A DNA stretch of 64,000 bases from Hyaloscypha bicolor E. Taxonomy: Eukaryota > Ascomycota > Leotiomycetes > Helotiales > Hyaloscyphaceae. Of the stretch, positions 46,634-58,700 are shown piece by piece. Location of the stretch: the NCBI RefSeq assembly GCF_002865645.1, contig NW_020194626.1, positions 434,001 to 498,000 on the forward strand. The letters are read 5' to 3'. The stretch's first letter is position 1. Each line of letters opens with the position of its first letter. The translations under genes were made by a program, and so were the position numbers. The notes under the pieces were generated by a model. It searched no databases and was not told where the DNA came from. It saw nothing but the letters and a program-made list of their open reading frames with translations.

Positions 46634-48503
46634 ATGCCGTGCTTCAAGGGCATCGCCGTCAGCGTTCACGCTGAAGGCGCTCCGCTTCCAGAGTACTCCG
46701 TCCAGAAGCAATCCCGAGTCTCACGCGTCAACACCTACATACCAGTCCCGAAGCCCAAGATCCCGCAAGATCCAGCCTCGAACAAGCCAGAGCCCTCCAA
46801 GTTCGCCATCTCCATCACCCTCTTGACTCCTGGTCTCCCGGTCCCATATAGCGCACCCAAGGCGACGGCAGCCGACCCATACCCCACACCCCAGATTGTC
46901 GGAGCTCTTCCTGGCATAGGAGCCCAACGGGGTAACTATGTAGGGACTGTTGGGCCGTATATACCTATCACCAAGTCCGAGAACGAAACCATTGCTGCCT
47001 ATATCTACTTTGATGGCAGAGCAAAGGAGGAAGTTGCTACACTACTTCGACCTGGGGAGGAGACGTGGGTGAACTCACGCTGGGTCCAGGTACCTGATTC
47101 CGAAGGTGGTGGACTCGCCGAGAGAGAATTCCTCTTCCGCGAAGTTGGTTTAGAGCGCTGGTTAAACGGCCTCGACCTGGACGGGCAGGATGCTGCAGCG
47201 AAGATTGAGAAGCGCAGACAAAAGTTTGAGAAGCGTCGTCGGCGTAGGAAGGAGGAGAAAGGAAGTGACGACGAGATCTCGAACCTGATGTCTCCTGGAC
47301 GAAAGTCTGCTGGGCCAAGAGATGTCCTGCGATACGGCGATGATGAACGATCACCGGTCGAGAAGCTATCAGATGACGATGATGACTTCAGCTCCGACTC
47401 GGACGACGATGCACCACCGGAGGCCGCTGGACAGATCAAGGTTTCCATGTTCCGTGTTTTAGCGTCCGGGGAGATCAAGAGAGGCGAATATTCTCCACAA
47501 TTCGATGCTCACGACGATGACGAGGAGGGCAGCAACAAGGAGGGTGGCAATGAGGAGGCAGACATTGATCATACCACCAGCTTTGCAAAGCCCAAGACCC
47601 TGGATCCAAAGTCGATCAGCACCCAAACCGTAACTGGGATTGATGGACCCGACAAGCCTTTCGCCGTCTTCACGTTCTTCTACAGGGGCGAGCGTGAGTT
47701 TCTTCCTTTTTCAATACATGACTTTTGCTAATAACCCACAAGGACAATTACAAAAGATGGGCATCCTGACATCAAAGTCAAAGGCCAACCCTAGTTCTTC
47801 CAAGAGACGATCAACGCAGCTAGACTTTTCTAACCTTGCTCCGTTAAAACCTGGTGGCACTGTTGGCTTCTCGTCATTCAGAGATAACGATCCATCCAGG
47901 CGAAACAAGTCCAGAAAGAAGAGCAATGGAAGCGCTCCGGGTGATATGATGGAAGATAGTGAAGAGGATGACGATGACGTGGAAATTGTTGGGAAGATGG
48001 AGGATGTTGAAGATAAAGATGTGAAGGCAATGTTGAGCCCGGAAGACGCAAAGTATTCAGGGGAATTAGCAGATGGAGTAGGTCGCATCAAGGAAAGTTT
48101 CTAGATTTGACTCTCGGATTGCATGCGCTGACTCTCAATACAGCTGAAACGTCAACATTCTGCGGAACCTCTGAATGCCAATTCTCGTCGGTCACCTGCG
48201 TCTGTTGGTAGTACCTCTGTTGGTGCAACTCCACCGGCAGACATTGACACAGCACCTTCGAAAGAAACACTGCCAAGCAACGTTTTCGGAGCCAGCTTAC
48301 CAGACGATTCGGTTGTTGGCAGCCCTCTCAAGAAACATAGAGCAAGCCTGTATGATATGAACAACGAGACAATGCAGAAGCGATTAGGGTCTGGGTTCGG
48401 AAGCTCGCTGGGAGGAGACGTTGTAGCTGTAGCAGAGGCTGCTCAAACACCGTTGCCCCGTCCAGCACAGGCACCGACTGTCGAAATGGAAGAGGAGTTA
48501 TGA
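46634..48503 (+). CDS. DUF7918-type conserved fungal protein
   Basis: Exons 46634-47693, 47743-48077 and 48144-48503 give 584 residues. The N-terminal ~200 residues look globular (GIAVSVHAEGAPLPEYSV, SENETIAAYIYFDGRAKEEV, REVGLERWLNG) and resemble the fungal family now called DUF7918; that name is from memory. A basic run (KFEKRRRRRKEEK) is a likely nuclear signal. It is followed by acidic Asp-rich stretches and a disordered Ser-rich C-terminus (SPLKKHRASLYDMNNETMQ). The second intron donor is less certain: I used GTAGGT at 48078 because it alone keeps phase with CTGAAACGT. Function is unknown. Confidence 0.82.
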
Positions 48504-49046
48504 TGAAGAGTATATATCATTCCAGCAGACCCGGATTTGCATACAGGTGTCAGTCTTTTTTGCTATACTAGACTAAGCACGGAAATTGGAAAGCACGGGC
48601 ATACTTGCTGGCACGATTGGCCTGGACGAAGGAGAGCTGTTAGTGGTATCACGTGCGCTAAATGCTACCAGCTTCGAGAGGTGTTGTAAGAATTTAAAAT
48701 ACCCAAACAGAAACACAATCGCCGCACATGACGGGGCTTAGTTATGAATGCAGAACCAATGGATCAGTCCTGAAAACCAAGCCTGAGACTTCTTTGCTGT
48801 ACACCTGCTTCCAATTCTGTTTCTGGAAGGTGGGTTGCATTAAGCCTAGTGGCTGATGCCTAAATAGTTATCAATCAAGTGGAGTTGAACGCGGGGAACC
48901 TCATCTTGAAGATGACGACGTTCCCTGTACCTCTAACTGTCAGCACGGAGTTCCAATTCTTCCGTGGATATAAATTCTGAGCAGTTTCGTGGTGGTTGGC
49001 ATCCTACCTGCAAGTTAATTCAAGTTTACGAACCAATTGAAGGAAG
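48504..49046. other. Intergenic region, about 0.5 kb
   Basis: This stretch contains the 3' flank of the DUF7918 gene and the promoter of the serine hydrolase gene. No other feature was seen. Confidence 0.5.
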
Positions 49047-51079
49047 ATGTTGCACACCAACTTCTCGTTGTTGCTACCCCTCCTTCTCTTCCCCCCCTTT
49101 GGCTCTGCAGCAGAACAAAAAGCCTTGAAGGGTGGGAAAGTTAGTCCTCTCAATGCGAAGTTCGAGAATTTAGTTCATGAGACGCTGGAACTGTGGCGTG
49201 TTCCTGGAGTAGCAGTAGGTGTCGTCGATGGGGATTTGGAATGGTCACAGGTGAGAATTTCAGAATTCATTTGTTGAATAGTTTTCCATTCGAGTAATGA
49301 TTCTTAAGACGAGAACCACAAATTTATCCACCAGCTTTAACATTTAAGAAATCTATTCGTCTCTTTCGTCGATTCCAATCTTTGTCGTAGCTGTCGACTC
49401 ATTGTACGTACTCCACAGCCCTCAACTGGGCGATTGAGGGAGCAACAAGTAGTCCGTCTGGACCTCAACATTAGTCTGTTTGAGCCAATCCAAGTTTTTG
49501 ATAATTTCCATATCATCAATGCCTCACTTCCGTAGTCCCCGATCGCAAATTCTCCCAGCCATGCTCATCATTCAAACCAGGGATATGGCATAGCCACCTA
49601 CCCTGACACAAAAGTGACACCTTCAACCCTTTTTTACGGTGGCAGCACGACAAAAGCCTTCACAGCAGCAGCAATGTCTCTTTTGGTGGACGATGATGCC
49701 AACTTCTCCAATGTCCAATGGAAAACGCCAATAGTCAAACTCATTCCAGATGACTTCATGCTCTCTGACGAGTATGCCACAGCTCACACCGCCATTGAGG
49801 ATGCTCTCTCCCATCGATCTGGCTTGCCACGACATGATTACAGCTATGGCGGAAATTACGATGGCCAGAGACCCTCGTTAAAAGGAGCAGTGAGAGCTTT
49901 GAGGCATCTTCCTTTGACTGCAGAGCCGAGAACCAAGTTTCAGTATTGTAACCAGATGTATGGCGTTGCTTCTCATGTTATTGAGACATTGACGGGAAAG
50001 TGGCTTGGAGATGTGCTGAAAGAAAAAATTTGGGAACCGTTAGATATGAAAGCGACTGTGAGTTCATGTGAATTCATAATTTAACTAGCGTGTTGCTCAC
50101 AAGTACTCCAGTACTTCTCAACCTCTGATGCTGAGAAAGCACCGGAACACCTTGCAGAAGGCTACGTCTACTACAAAGATGAATTTCAACCTGTCCGGGA
50201 GATGGACCTCACTTGCATCAGTGGAGCTGGCAGCATTGTCTCCAATGTTCTCGACTACTCCAAATGGCTTAAAGCTCTGCTGAGCACATCAGGGCCCATC
50301 TCAAAAGCTGGACACAAAGCCCTGAGAAGTCCCCATATATTCGAAGAGCGTAAAGAGGGGCCGACAGCTTTTACAGGCCCAATAGCCTACGCCCTAGGCT
50401 GGTCAACCGGAGTATATCATGGATACGAATTCTTCGAACATAGCGGAGGCATGATCGCTTATGGAACTGATGTTATTTTTTTCCCAGCGCTGAATTACGG
50501 TCTTGTAGCTTTTGCAAATACCGCGGTGACTTCAAACTGGGTAGAGCAGGCCCTTATTTGGCATCTTGTCGACGAACATCTAAATATTCCCAAGAAGGAG
50601 AGATATGACTGGAACAAAAAGTCAGGCCCCTCTTTCAGTGGTTCATGACATGGAAAAATTACTAACAGTCGTCCAGAAACCAAGCTCGAATGAAAAAGTC
50701 ACACGACGAATACGAAAATATGTGGAAAGAAGTCTATCCAAACATACCTAGTCCGGCACTGTCTACCACACTTCCGCTTCAGAACTACACAGGCACGTAT
50801 TTCCATCCTGGATACAACAATATCACACTGGAGCTCAAGAACGGGTCTCTTTATACATATCGACAAGATGCAACCTTGAAACTTGAGTTCAATTTGGAAC
50901 ATATTTCTGGAGATTATTTCATGGCTTATGCAGATTCTACTGAAGCACCTGGTTCTATATTCAAGGCAGCTGCTCCAGCTGAATTCAAGGTCAGCCCTGA
51001 CGGCATATCCAAAACCTTCGGTCTTGCTGCGGAGCCCGAGATGGGGAAGGATGGGAGGATTTGGTTTGAGAGAACATAG
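49047..51079 (+). CDS. Secreted beta-lactamase-like serine hydrolase (class C / LACTB fold)
   Basis: Exons 49047-49250, 49581-50057, 50112-50620 and 50677-51079 give 530 residues. A signal peptide is visible at the start (SLLLPLLLFPPFGSAAEQ). The three active-site motifs of serine beta-lactamases and DD-peptidases are present: STTK (Ser at about 90, Lys 93), YCN (Tyr at about 190) and HSG (about 337). A C-terminal lipocalin-like domain (LQNYTGTYFHPGYNNITLEL) follows, as in many fungal family members. These enzymes hydrolyse esters or amides; the substrate cannot be told. Intron 1 is 330 nt, unusually long here. Intron 3 uses donor GTCAGG with an ACTAAC branch site and completes a Lys codon. 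Confidence 0.88.
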
Positions 51080-51148
51080 AAGGAAAAGTACTTAAAAGTC
51101 GTTGGAGATGCTTGGATAGATGGTAGTCCAGAGTCTCGTATAATAATA

Positions 51149-52729
51149 TCAGCCTTTCCTTCGTAAATTCAGTATATCAACGAGTTTAACCTCGCCCTTC
51201 CCACCCCATCCCGCAACCCCACTTTCTACATCAGGCCTCACTTGCACGTACCAACTCCAAGCTCTCCGATCAAGCTCTTCTGGGCTCAAATGATCTGCCC
51301 AAGAACTGAACAGTAGATCCAATGCTCCGAGCAGCAATCCTAAGTTCTCTTCTCTCTCCTTATCCAATGCGGCCCCGGATTTCTTCTTTTTCGAATCAGC
51401 AGCAGGAGGAGGCGAGCCAAAGGCCTTCAAAATATAGGATCTTGCAGAGCCAGGCTGGTATATCGGCATGCCTCCAGCTGTGCCACCAGTTACCGGAGCA
51501 TCCGTTTTCCTCATAGCTTCCAAATCCAGCCCCCAAAGTGCCTCTAAACCTACAACTCCTGCTACTCTTAGTCTCTGGGATAAAGCATCTCGAGAGACCT
51601 GTGACATGATCCGCCACCGGTCCGGTCCGAGCATTATTCCTCCATACCATCGAGTTACCACGAGAAGGGCGTTTACGATGTCGTCTGCTTGCATCAAGCC
51701 AAGGATATGTCTCCCACCGCTAGACTCTCCATCGTCGTTGGAATCTTCTATGACCCGGTGATCGCCACTTACTCGCCACGCTGTGATGTTGTGACTGGCT
51801 TCTCTCAGTTCGGCGTTGCTTGCCATGAGCTTTTGCAATTCCGATCTCGCCTCAAAAGGAGAAGTAACAGTAATCGACCGTGCCACAAATGTCGATTTCT
51901 TGGACGTAACGCTCGCAGAAACCGTCCAGCCACTTGTCCCCTCAATCTTCGAAGGCTCTGTGGAACTGGAAGCCCTGGCCATCACCTGCGTGCTCTCCTC
52001 CTCACTCTGCTCCTTTTTCTCCTCAGGAGCCTCCCTCCATTCATACCCACTCCTCTTCAAAACACTAACCTCCCTCCCCATAACCCTAACCTTCGGCTGT
52101 CCCTTGCCCCAGCCCTCCTCATCAGCACCCTTTCCACTCTGCAACCCCAAGCTAACAGCCTTACTCCTACTATTCAAACTCACCACCGCCTGCCCAAGAC
52201 TCAATTTGCTACTCAGCGGCTGCTCCGGCATTGTATAGCTTAGCAACCCCACCGCAAACGCCAACACAAGCGGTGCTCGATTCGTGTAAATCACTACCTC
52301 TTTCAGCTTCTCTTCATCATTTATCAACTCTGGGAGAGCTAAGGATGCTTCTAGCTCAGCAGGAGTTTGTGGTTCCTTCGATAATTCGTAGGTTGATTTC
52401 TGCTTCTTCGAGAAAGAGGAAAGAGATTCGGTGGCGGGGCGTTTTGAAGAGGACCCGGGCTTGAGAGATGCTTTGCAGGCGGAGAGGAGGGCTTTGGCAG
52501 CCTTTTCGTCGGAGATGGCGGTTGTTAGGGTGGGCAGATCTGATTCGGCGATTTGGGATATGCTGGGAAAATGTCAGAGAAGCAGTGGTGGGGTAGAGAA
52601 GTGGAAGCACCTCCGCAGATTGGCAGCTTGCAAAGCTTTGACGCGTCCCATTGCCGCCATCATGGGAACCTTATTGCGACCTGTCGTCAGCAGGCGAAGG
52701 AGATCTTGGACGTCTTTTTGAGTTGCCAT
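51149..52729 (-). CDS. IMPACT/UPF0029-family protein
   Basis: Exons (minus) 52611-52729 and 51149-52562 give 510 residues across a 48-nt intron (join: QAANLRSISQIAESD). The IMPACT domain is in the middle: STFVARSITVTSPFEARSEL, then HNITAWRV, DDGESSGGRHILGLM, and VVTRWYGGIMLGPDRWRIM with the conserved RWYGG. Yih1/IMPACT proteins inhibit Gcn2 activation by competing for Gcn1. This protein lacks the N-terminal RWD domain of Yih1 and instead has a disordered Lys/Ser-rich N-terminus, so it belongs to a separate fungal branch whose role is unknown. The C-terminal ~120 residues contain a helical stretch (LGLLLGALDLLFSSWADHLS). Confidence 0.87.
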
Positions 52730-53119
52730 TGTTTAGTTTGAAGTGTGAGGTTGATGAGCTCTCCTCTCGGGTCGGAATAGGCTGCAGGCCCAGGCTGCAG
52801 CTTCAGGGGTCCAAGCGAACTCTGGGGTAGCTTCTCAGCCTTGTGGGTGAGCCCCACCTTTACTGTACAAGTTCGACAATACTTTAGGCAATTCTAGTTA
52901 TTTAGCTATTAAGAGCATCTGGGTATGGTCCAAAATCCATAGTTCTAGGTATAGTTTGGCCCTATTCCCCCCTCACACTCTTACATGGCTCAGCCTCGTC
53001 CTGTTTGTATTTACCGGTGATAACGGAGTTTATACCTTCAAGAAATACAAGCCAGAACTACACTTCTTCCTTCGACCAACTTTGCCTTTGAGATCCTGCA
53101 ATTCAAATCAAGGATCAGT
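52730..53119. other. Divergent intergenic region, about 0.4 kb
   Basis: Shared upstream region of the IMPACT-family gene (-) and the NAD(P)-binding gene (+). No specific element was identified. Confidence 0.5.
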
Positions 53120-53897
53120 ATGAAGTTCATACTCACCGGCTGCACAGGCTTCATTGGGAGTGAGGTTCTCTCACAATGTCTTCGAAACCCCACAATCACA
53201 TCGGTCGTTGTACTGTCACGCCGCCAACTCCCTGATTCTGTTATCAATGACCCGAAATTGAATGTCGTGATCATGGAAGACTTTAACTCATATCCAGTGC
53301 CTGTCTTGAAGGAATTGGCGGGTGCTGATGCGTGTATTTGGTAGCACTTTCCTCTTCTCCTACCTCCCCTAGATTCTGGCTGATAACCGCAGGTGCATGG
53401 GAACTACTGTTGGAGATAAAGTCCTAGAAGTGGATTATCCACTTGCTTTCGGGAATGGATTCTCTAAAACTCTTGAGAAGAAGTTTCGGTACATTCATCT
53501 TAGTGGAGCGACAACTGAGAGAAACCAGGAGAAACCATTATGGTTCAAGGGAGAGATGAGGAAGACGAAGGCAAGAAAGCTCCTACAATGCTTCTCAACG
53601 CCTTACTAACGATCTGTGAAGGGACGAGCGGAAGAGAATATGCTCGGCTTCGCCACCAAGGAAGAAACGAAAGGTCCTTGGGAGACCTTAATCGTCAAGT
53701 CAGGTTTCGTGATATCGAAAGATATCAAGAGTCCACGGGATTTCATGGGATGGATGATGGGAACTAAATCTTGCTTACGAGTGGATGAACTGGCAGCAAC
53801 AATGATAGACGCTGCTCTGAGTGGATGGAAGGAGAATACACTCCAAGATGTTCAGACAATGGGTGCAAGGGGACGAGAAATACTTTGCCGATCATAG
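53120..53897 (+). CDS. NAD(P)-binding Rossmann-fold protein (atypical SDR, TIP30-like)
   Basis: Exons 53120-53340, 53393-53570 and 53622-53897 give 224 residues. The dinucleotide-binding motif is at the N-terminus: FILTGCTGFIGSEVL (GxxGxxG), then SVVVLSRR as beta-2. After the first intron the expected CMGTT and YIHLSGATTER follow, then GRAEENMLGF in the place of the active-site helix, though the YxxxK pair is not evident. That suggests an atypical or non-catalytic SDR. The closest impression is the HTATIP2/NmrA-like fungal group. The second intron is GC-AG (donor GCAAGA at 53571, branch TACTAAC, acceptor at 53621); without it the frame stops. Confidence 0.82.
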
Positions 53898-53973
53898 CCC
53901 ATAAATCTATTTTCCGTTCATGAGAAGCTATACACTTGAACTCCAAGAGCCCTCTATCCTACTTCTCCTCCTC

Positions 53974-54905
53974 TCATAATACGTGCACTAGTAGTCCGAT
54001 GATGGGATCATAGCCCCCGAACGCCAATTTCAAGGTATTCGTTGTAAATTCCAATCCCTCAGGAATCACTTCTCCATTCGCTGCATTGCGAGAGAAAACC
54101 ATGTCGCCCAAGGTCAACAAATTCGTCTGCTTGGTAGGAGGTCTCCATCCCTCAACATACGGAAGTCTCACCTGATCTAATTGTGATATAAGCAGCTCCT
54201 CTCCCCCAAGTTAACAGCACGACCCATCAAAGGAGACATGAACATATTCAACAGGAGCAGCCCCGTAAATGAGATCACCCATCACAGAAATATAAATGGC
54301 AGTCTCCTCATAAGAAAGGATAAACTGCTGCGGTGTATAAATGAACTTTGGACCCCGCTTCCCTTCTGTAATGACCCGATTATACCTATCAGATCAGCCA
54401 CCTCCCCATTCTCGATCAAGGAGCAGCAGTGCAGCGCTCACTTCGCCTCAGCAGCAACCGGAATACTCGTAGCATTCATCCCGTCGTAATACGCCAAGGC
54501 CGATTTAAAAATCGTTCGGTTGAACGAATGATTTTCTCCATTATTCTCATAATTATCCGCCCGATTCAAGCTGGCATCATGCTCAATAGGGAAATTATGC
54601 TCATTCAGGTTGCCCAGGTCGAAGGAGGTAGAGGGGAGGTTCGCTGGGGCCGAGAGGAGGCCCGCTCCTCCTATGACTGTGGCGAAATCGGCTCCAACAT
54701 TCATTCCATCGTTGAGGGCATTAATAAGAATGGGAATCGTAAGGATTTTGCCGTTATGTGAGATAAAACCGTGGCTCGTAAGAGAACTGAGGCCTGGACA
54801 CGGGGACCGGACATCTCCTGGCCCTGGGGGAGACCAAGCGGAGAAGTTTTGAGCCGCGGAGAGGGGAAGGAGGAGAGAGAGAGCTGTTGAGTGTGGTAGA
54901 ACCAT
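53974..54905 (-). CDS. Short heme-thiolate peroxidase (chloroperoxidase / unspecific peroxygenase family)
   Basis: Exons (minus) 54442-54905, 54244-54385 and 53974-54171 give 267 residues, the size of the short peroxygenase group. A signal peptide is visible (TALSLLLPLSAAQ). The heme-ligand Cys is at about 36 in SPCPGLSSLTSHGF. FDLGNLNEHNFPIEHDAS carries the EHD motif at about 108-110, which binds Mg and assists peroxide cleavage. These secreted enzymes halogenate or oxygenate aromatics and alkanes with H2O2. The first intron join (AEAKYNRVITEGKRGPKF) is firm. The second is weaker: I used GTTCATG to ATCAG, giving VEY-VRLPYVEGWRPP, which drops about six residues seen in relatives. The start codon is the one that gives the signal peptide; an ATG 17 codons upstream exists. 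Confidence 0.85.
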
Positions 54906-55782
54906 CGTGACTTTATCAAATTCTCTCCTACATAACGAAACAGGAGAAAAAGGCACTTGATTCTTATGAAGAGAGTGATAGGAGACCCTATCTTAGTGGT
55001 ATCCTACCTTCTCCTCCTTTTCCACATTATGTGTATTGTTGCTTAATTCACCTCGGCGCGTTTTTGGGGAACATTGACTACAGTACCGTCCGTAGCGTTA
55101 CCTGTATTCTTATTAGGCTTGACGATCATCAAACCACAACCTCCATCGTCATTGCTACAATTAGACTTTCTTGCGGCAAATCAAGGAAGTAGCCTTCTAG
55201 TGGCTGCCTGATCCTGCAGAGCTAACAAAAGATCCCTCAAAGTCGAGGCTTCTCGAATATCTGCAGCATATTTCACGGGTCTAAGACCAGAATCAAGAGG
55301 TTGTCTTGGAAAATGTCCAGAAGGTCACAAACTCCGTTTTATGGTACATACAAAGAGCCGTCCCCGATGACAGCATTAAGCAAAACCATTTCCACGCCAT
55401 ATGTCTGTTTTACCCACGCCCCATGCCGCATTTTGCCCGCCCTCTCGCACCCTCGTACAAAGTGGCAGGCAGGGAAACATTATCATGTAGGATGCATTAT
55501 TAGGAAATTTCTTTCGTGCCTTGCCCCACCTGTAGTGTTGCAAATCTCGCAAAAACCCGACCCATCGCTCGCTATGCAGAGAACAAATCCTTAGATCTAG
55601 GACAATGAGAGAACGCCGTTGTGTTTGATAGGTTATGTAACAAGTTGAAAACGGACCAATAACGTTGGTGTTTCCATGGGAGGAGTTGGGTATGATGGAG
55701 AGTAAGATGAACATTCAGATGTGAAGTGCATCTTAAAGGTGTTGTTCTTGATCTCGAAAAATCTTCTACACCGATTGTTGCT
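54906..55782. other. Intergenic region, about 0.9 kb
   Basis: This region runs from the peroxygenase start to the not1 stop and contains the peroxygenase promoter and the not1 3' UTR. Small frames are present on both strands but none is supported as a gene. Confidence 0.5.
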
Positions 55783-58700
55783 TTACATTGGACGCGCTGC
55801 CAATGCAGCGAAACGATCAACAACCTAAGGAAGCAAATTAGCACTAATTCGTGGGAAGAGTTTGGATGCCTTACCTCTGGTGATGCTTTGATAAAGGGCA
55901 GATCGAAGAACATGTATTTTTCGTTCTTGATAAGTTCCATGATAGTAACAATCAGACCCCAAGGGTGCGGCCACATGCCAACTAAGCGCTCCAACAAGAT
56001 TCGAGTAATTTGTTGACGAATATCGGACTCCTCTGGATCAACGTTGTCGCTGCCAAAGATTTCCAGGAGAGCTTGGCTGAAGTAGTGCGTATGCGTGTTG
56101 GGAAATCGAAGCTGGTCAACGATACTATTGATGAAGAAATATCGTGCCTCTGGCTGAAGCTCATGAACGAGCATGGATAGCAGAGCAGCATCAGGAGACC
56201 CGCGAACGAAAGTTGGACCACCTTTCTGATTCGCTCTTTCGATTGAGTGCATACCTACATGCATGACTATGGACTGGATCAGCTTTTGATCAACGTTGAT
56301 GGAAACAAAGCCAACACCAGATTGACGAATCTTGGATCGTTGGATCGCATGTGCAATGTGTGCAACCGCATCCTCTGACGGGCCGCTCTGCAGAGCTTGA
56401 TCAAGGACATCGAACAATCCGATTTGTCGAAGTGGCCCCTCAACATCGTACACAATCTCGGGCGATTCTCGAATCTCCTCGATACGATCAATCTTCAAAC
56501 CGGGTTGCATTGGATCTGCCATCTTCGAGTAGGGTGCCGGGTTGGCATGCAGTATGATATTGTGCATCTGCGTGCAGTGGCCCGGGATGTTGGCACAGAG
56601 CTTGGAATGATAAGCAGCCAAGAAGTCCGGGTAGTCGTGTTGCAAGATGACCAGAATCTTCATGACACCTCGATAGATCTCCTTGGTCACTTGTGCGACA
56701 TGAAGTGGCTTCAGAAGCTCACCAACATAAAGCATCATGTTCTCCATTATGTCAGAGAAGGATTCCCATCCAGCCTGAGATGGGAGTCTCATCAGGGTAG
56801 GCAAGAAGTTTCGATGGGCGATCAAGGCCAACCAAGCAAACATAAAGCCCGGAAAGTAAGAAGGGCGAACGTCCAGAAGAATCTTTGCGAACACCAATAT
56901 GATCTCCTGATGATCGGCTTCAGAAAGCTCATCTCCAGAATTGCCGATCTCTGAGAGCAGCATCGAAAATAATCGGAAGAACACCTTCTCGTTGAATTGC
57001 TCTCCTCGCATCACATGGTGATGATTAAGCACAAGAACGATCAGCGACATGATCGATTTGAGGAAGGCAGCTTTGTCAACCTTGACCTCACCTTCCTGCT
57101 CACGACGCTTAATGAGCATAACAATCAGCTTCGCTAGAGCGTCCGTGGGAATAAAGGCATCGTGGAGGCTACCATTATTCGAAACGTGCACCTCGAAACG
57201 TTCAACACTCGAGTCGATAGACAGTCGTAAGAACAAGCACAAGTCATCCCGGTTGTTGATGATTTGCTTGTTGTACATCTGGGAGATGAAATGTGACGCT
57301 GCCTTCTCTGAAGCGTTCGGATTGTTGCAGAGGTGAACCCACTCATCGAAAACATAGTCCATTTGGTCTTGGCGAGCAGCAAGGCGGTCATCAGTATTGC
57401 GGCCAGGCACTTGGCCCAAGCCAGAGCTGGTCAATTTTTGCTTCAGCTGTTGGCCAGCTTCCAGAGTGGGTTCCTCTTCGATCCACTTCCAAGCAGCCTC
57501 CAAGCTGCTCACGAGATCCGCATAGAGCGCGATAGGGCGATCGTTTAGTAGGACTGCGTCTACAAGTGATGAAAGGAACTGAAGCGACTCTTCCTTCTTG
57601 CCCAAAATGGCTTTCGAGGCCTCTGCATCAATTCTGCGCCAATCAATCATCTCAGCTTTGATCAATGAAGTAGCGACTGGCACGCGCAACAAATTCTCTC
57701 CTGGCTGGTGAGCGATGACAACAGCTACCCGGCTGGCAGTTCGACCTCCGATTCTGCAGATGTTCTCGAGAACGTGAACCAAGCACTCGATGACGAGGTC
57801 CTGTGCAGCACCACCAAATAAGATTTTGCAGATATGGTCAACGATCAAGATGTCAAAGGCTTCGGGTCCTTGGGCACTTCTGATGATCATACTGTACAAG
57901 TGGTCCAGAACGTCGAGGACAGGATGAGGCCGTGGCAGATCAAGATAATGCTGCTCGGGTGTTTCCGAAGCAACACGGGCCAGCTCCGCAAGGGCCTTCT
58001 CAACTCTGTCTCCGTATGCTCGGGGATCTGCAGGCAATGTAGATACTCTTCCATTGACCATTGAGGCGTTTGGCTGAGCGTATGCTGCTTGCTGAGGGTT
58101 GAGGTGTGGCATTGTAGCCGGCTCCGTGGAAGTTGGAAGGTGTGGCACCGAAGGGTACTGGTCCTGGAGGATGTCATTTGCCATAGATCTCGTGGCATCC
58201 GACCCTGATGCAACATGAGTGGTGCCACTCAGACTCGCCGCAACCCGCGGTGGGCGTGCAAATTCGTCGTAGATGGCCATTTGTTCTTGGTTGAGACCAC
58301 TCATATTCGGCTGCAATTTGTACGGGTGTGGAATTGTCCACGACCAGCGGCTCAGGTGTGGGTCAACATAGGGTTCGTCTGGCCGGGTGATCCTGTGATG
58401 TCGACGGGCCTCCAATTCGCCTTCCATCATCTCTTCAATCTCAGGCACAGCACGCTCTTCGGCCTTTTTCTCAACTTGGCTGCAGGCGAGGTCCAAGTTC
58501 GAGTTAACGCACATTATGATAGTACCTTCTGGCAAACCCTGTGGTAATTCGCCAGATAAAGCCCGGATGTAGTTGGTCATGCTTGCTCGCAATGGTTCCT
58601 TGGAAGTCACCAATGCAAGGCTTCCGGCAGTCTTCTTTACCATATTGATCGCTGCAGATCGTACTCTGGCCTCATTGGGTTCAGTGGCGAAGTCCTTATG

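Noticed and set aside
52070..52100. Telomere-like CCCTAAC string
   Set aside because: It is a single short match inside IMPACT-family coding DNA, not a tandem array.
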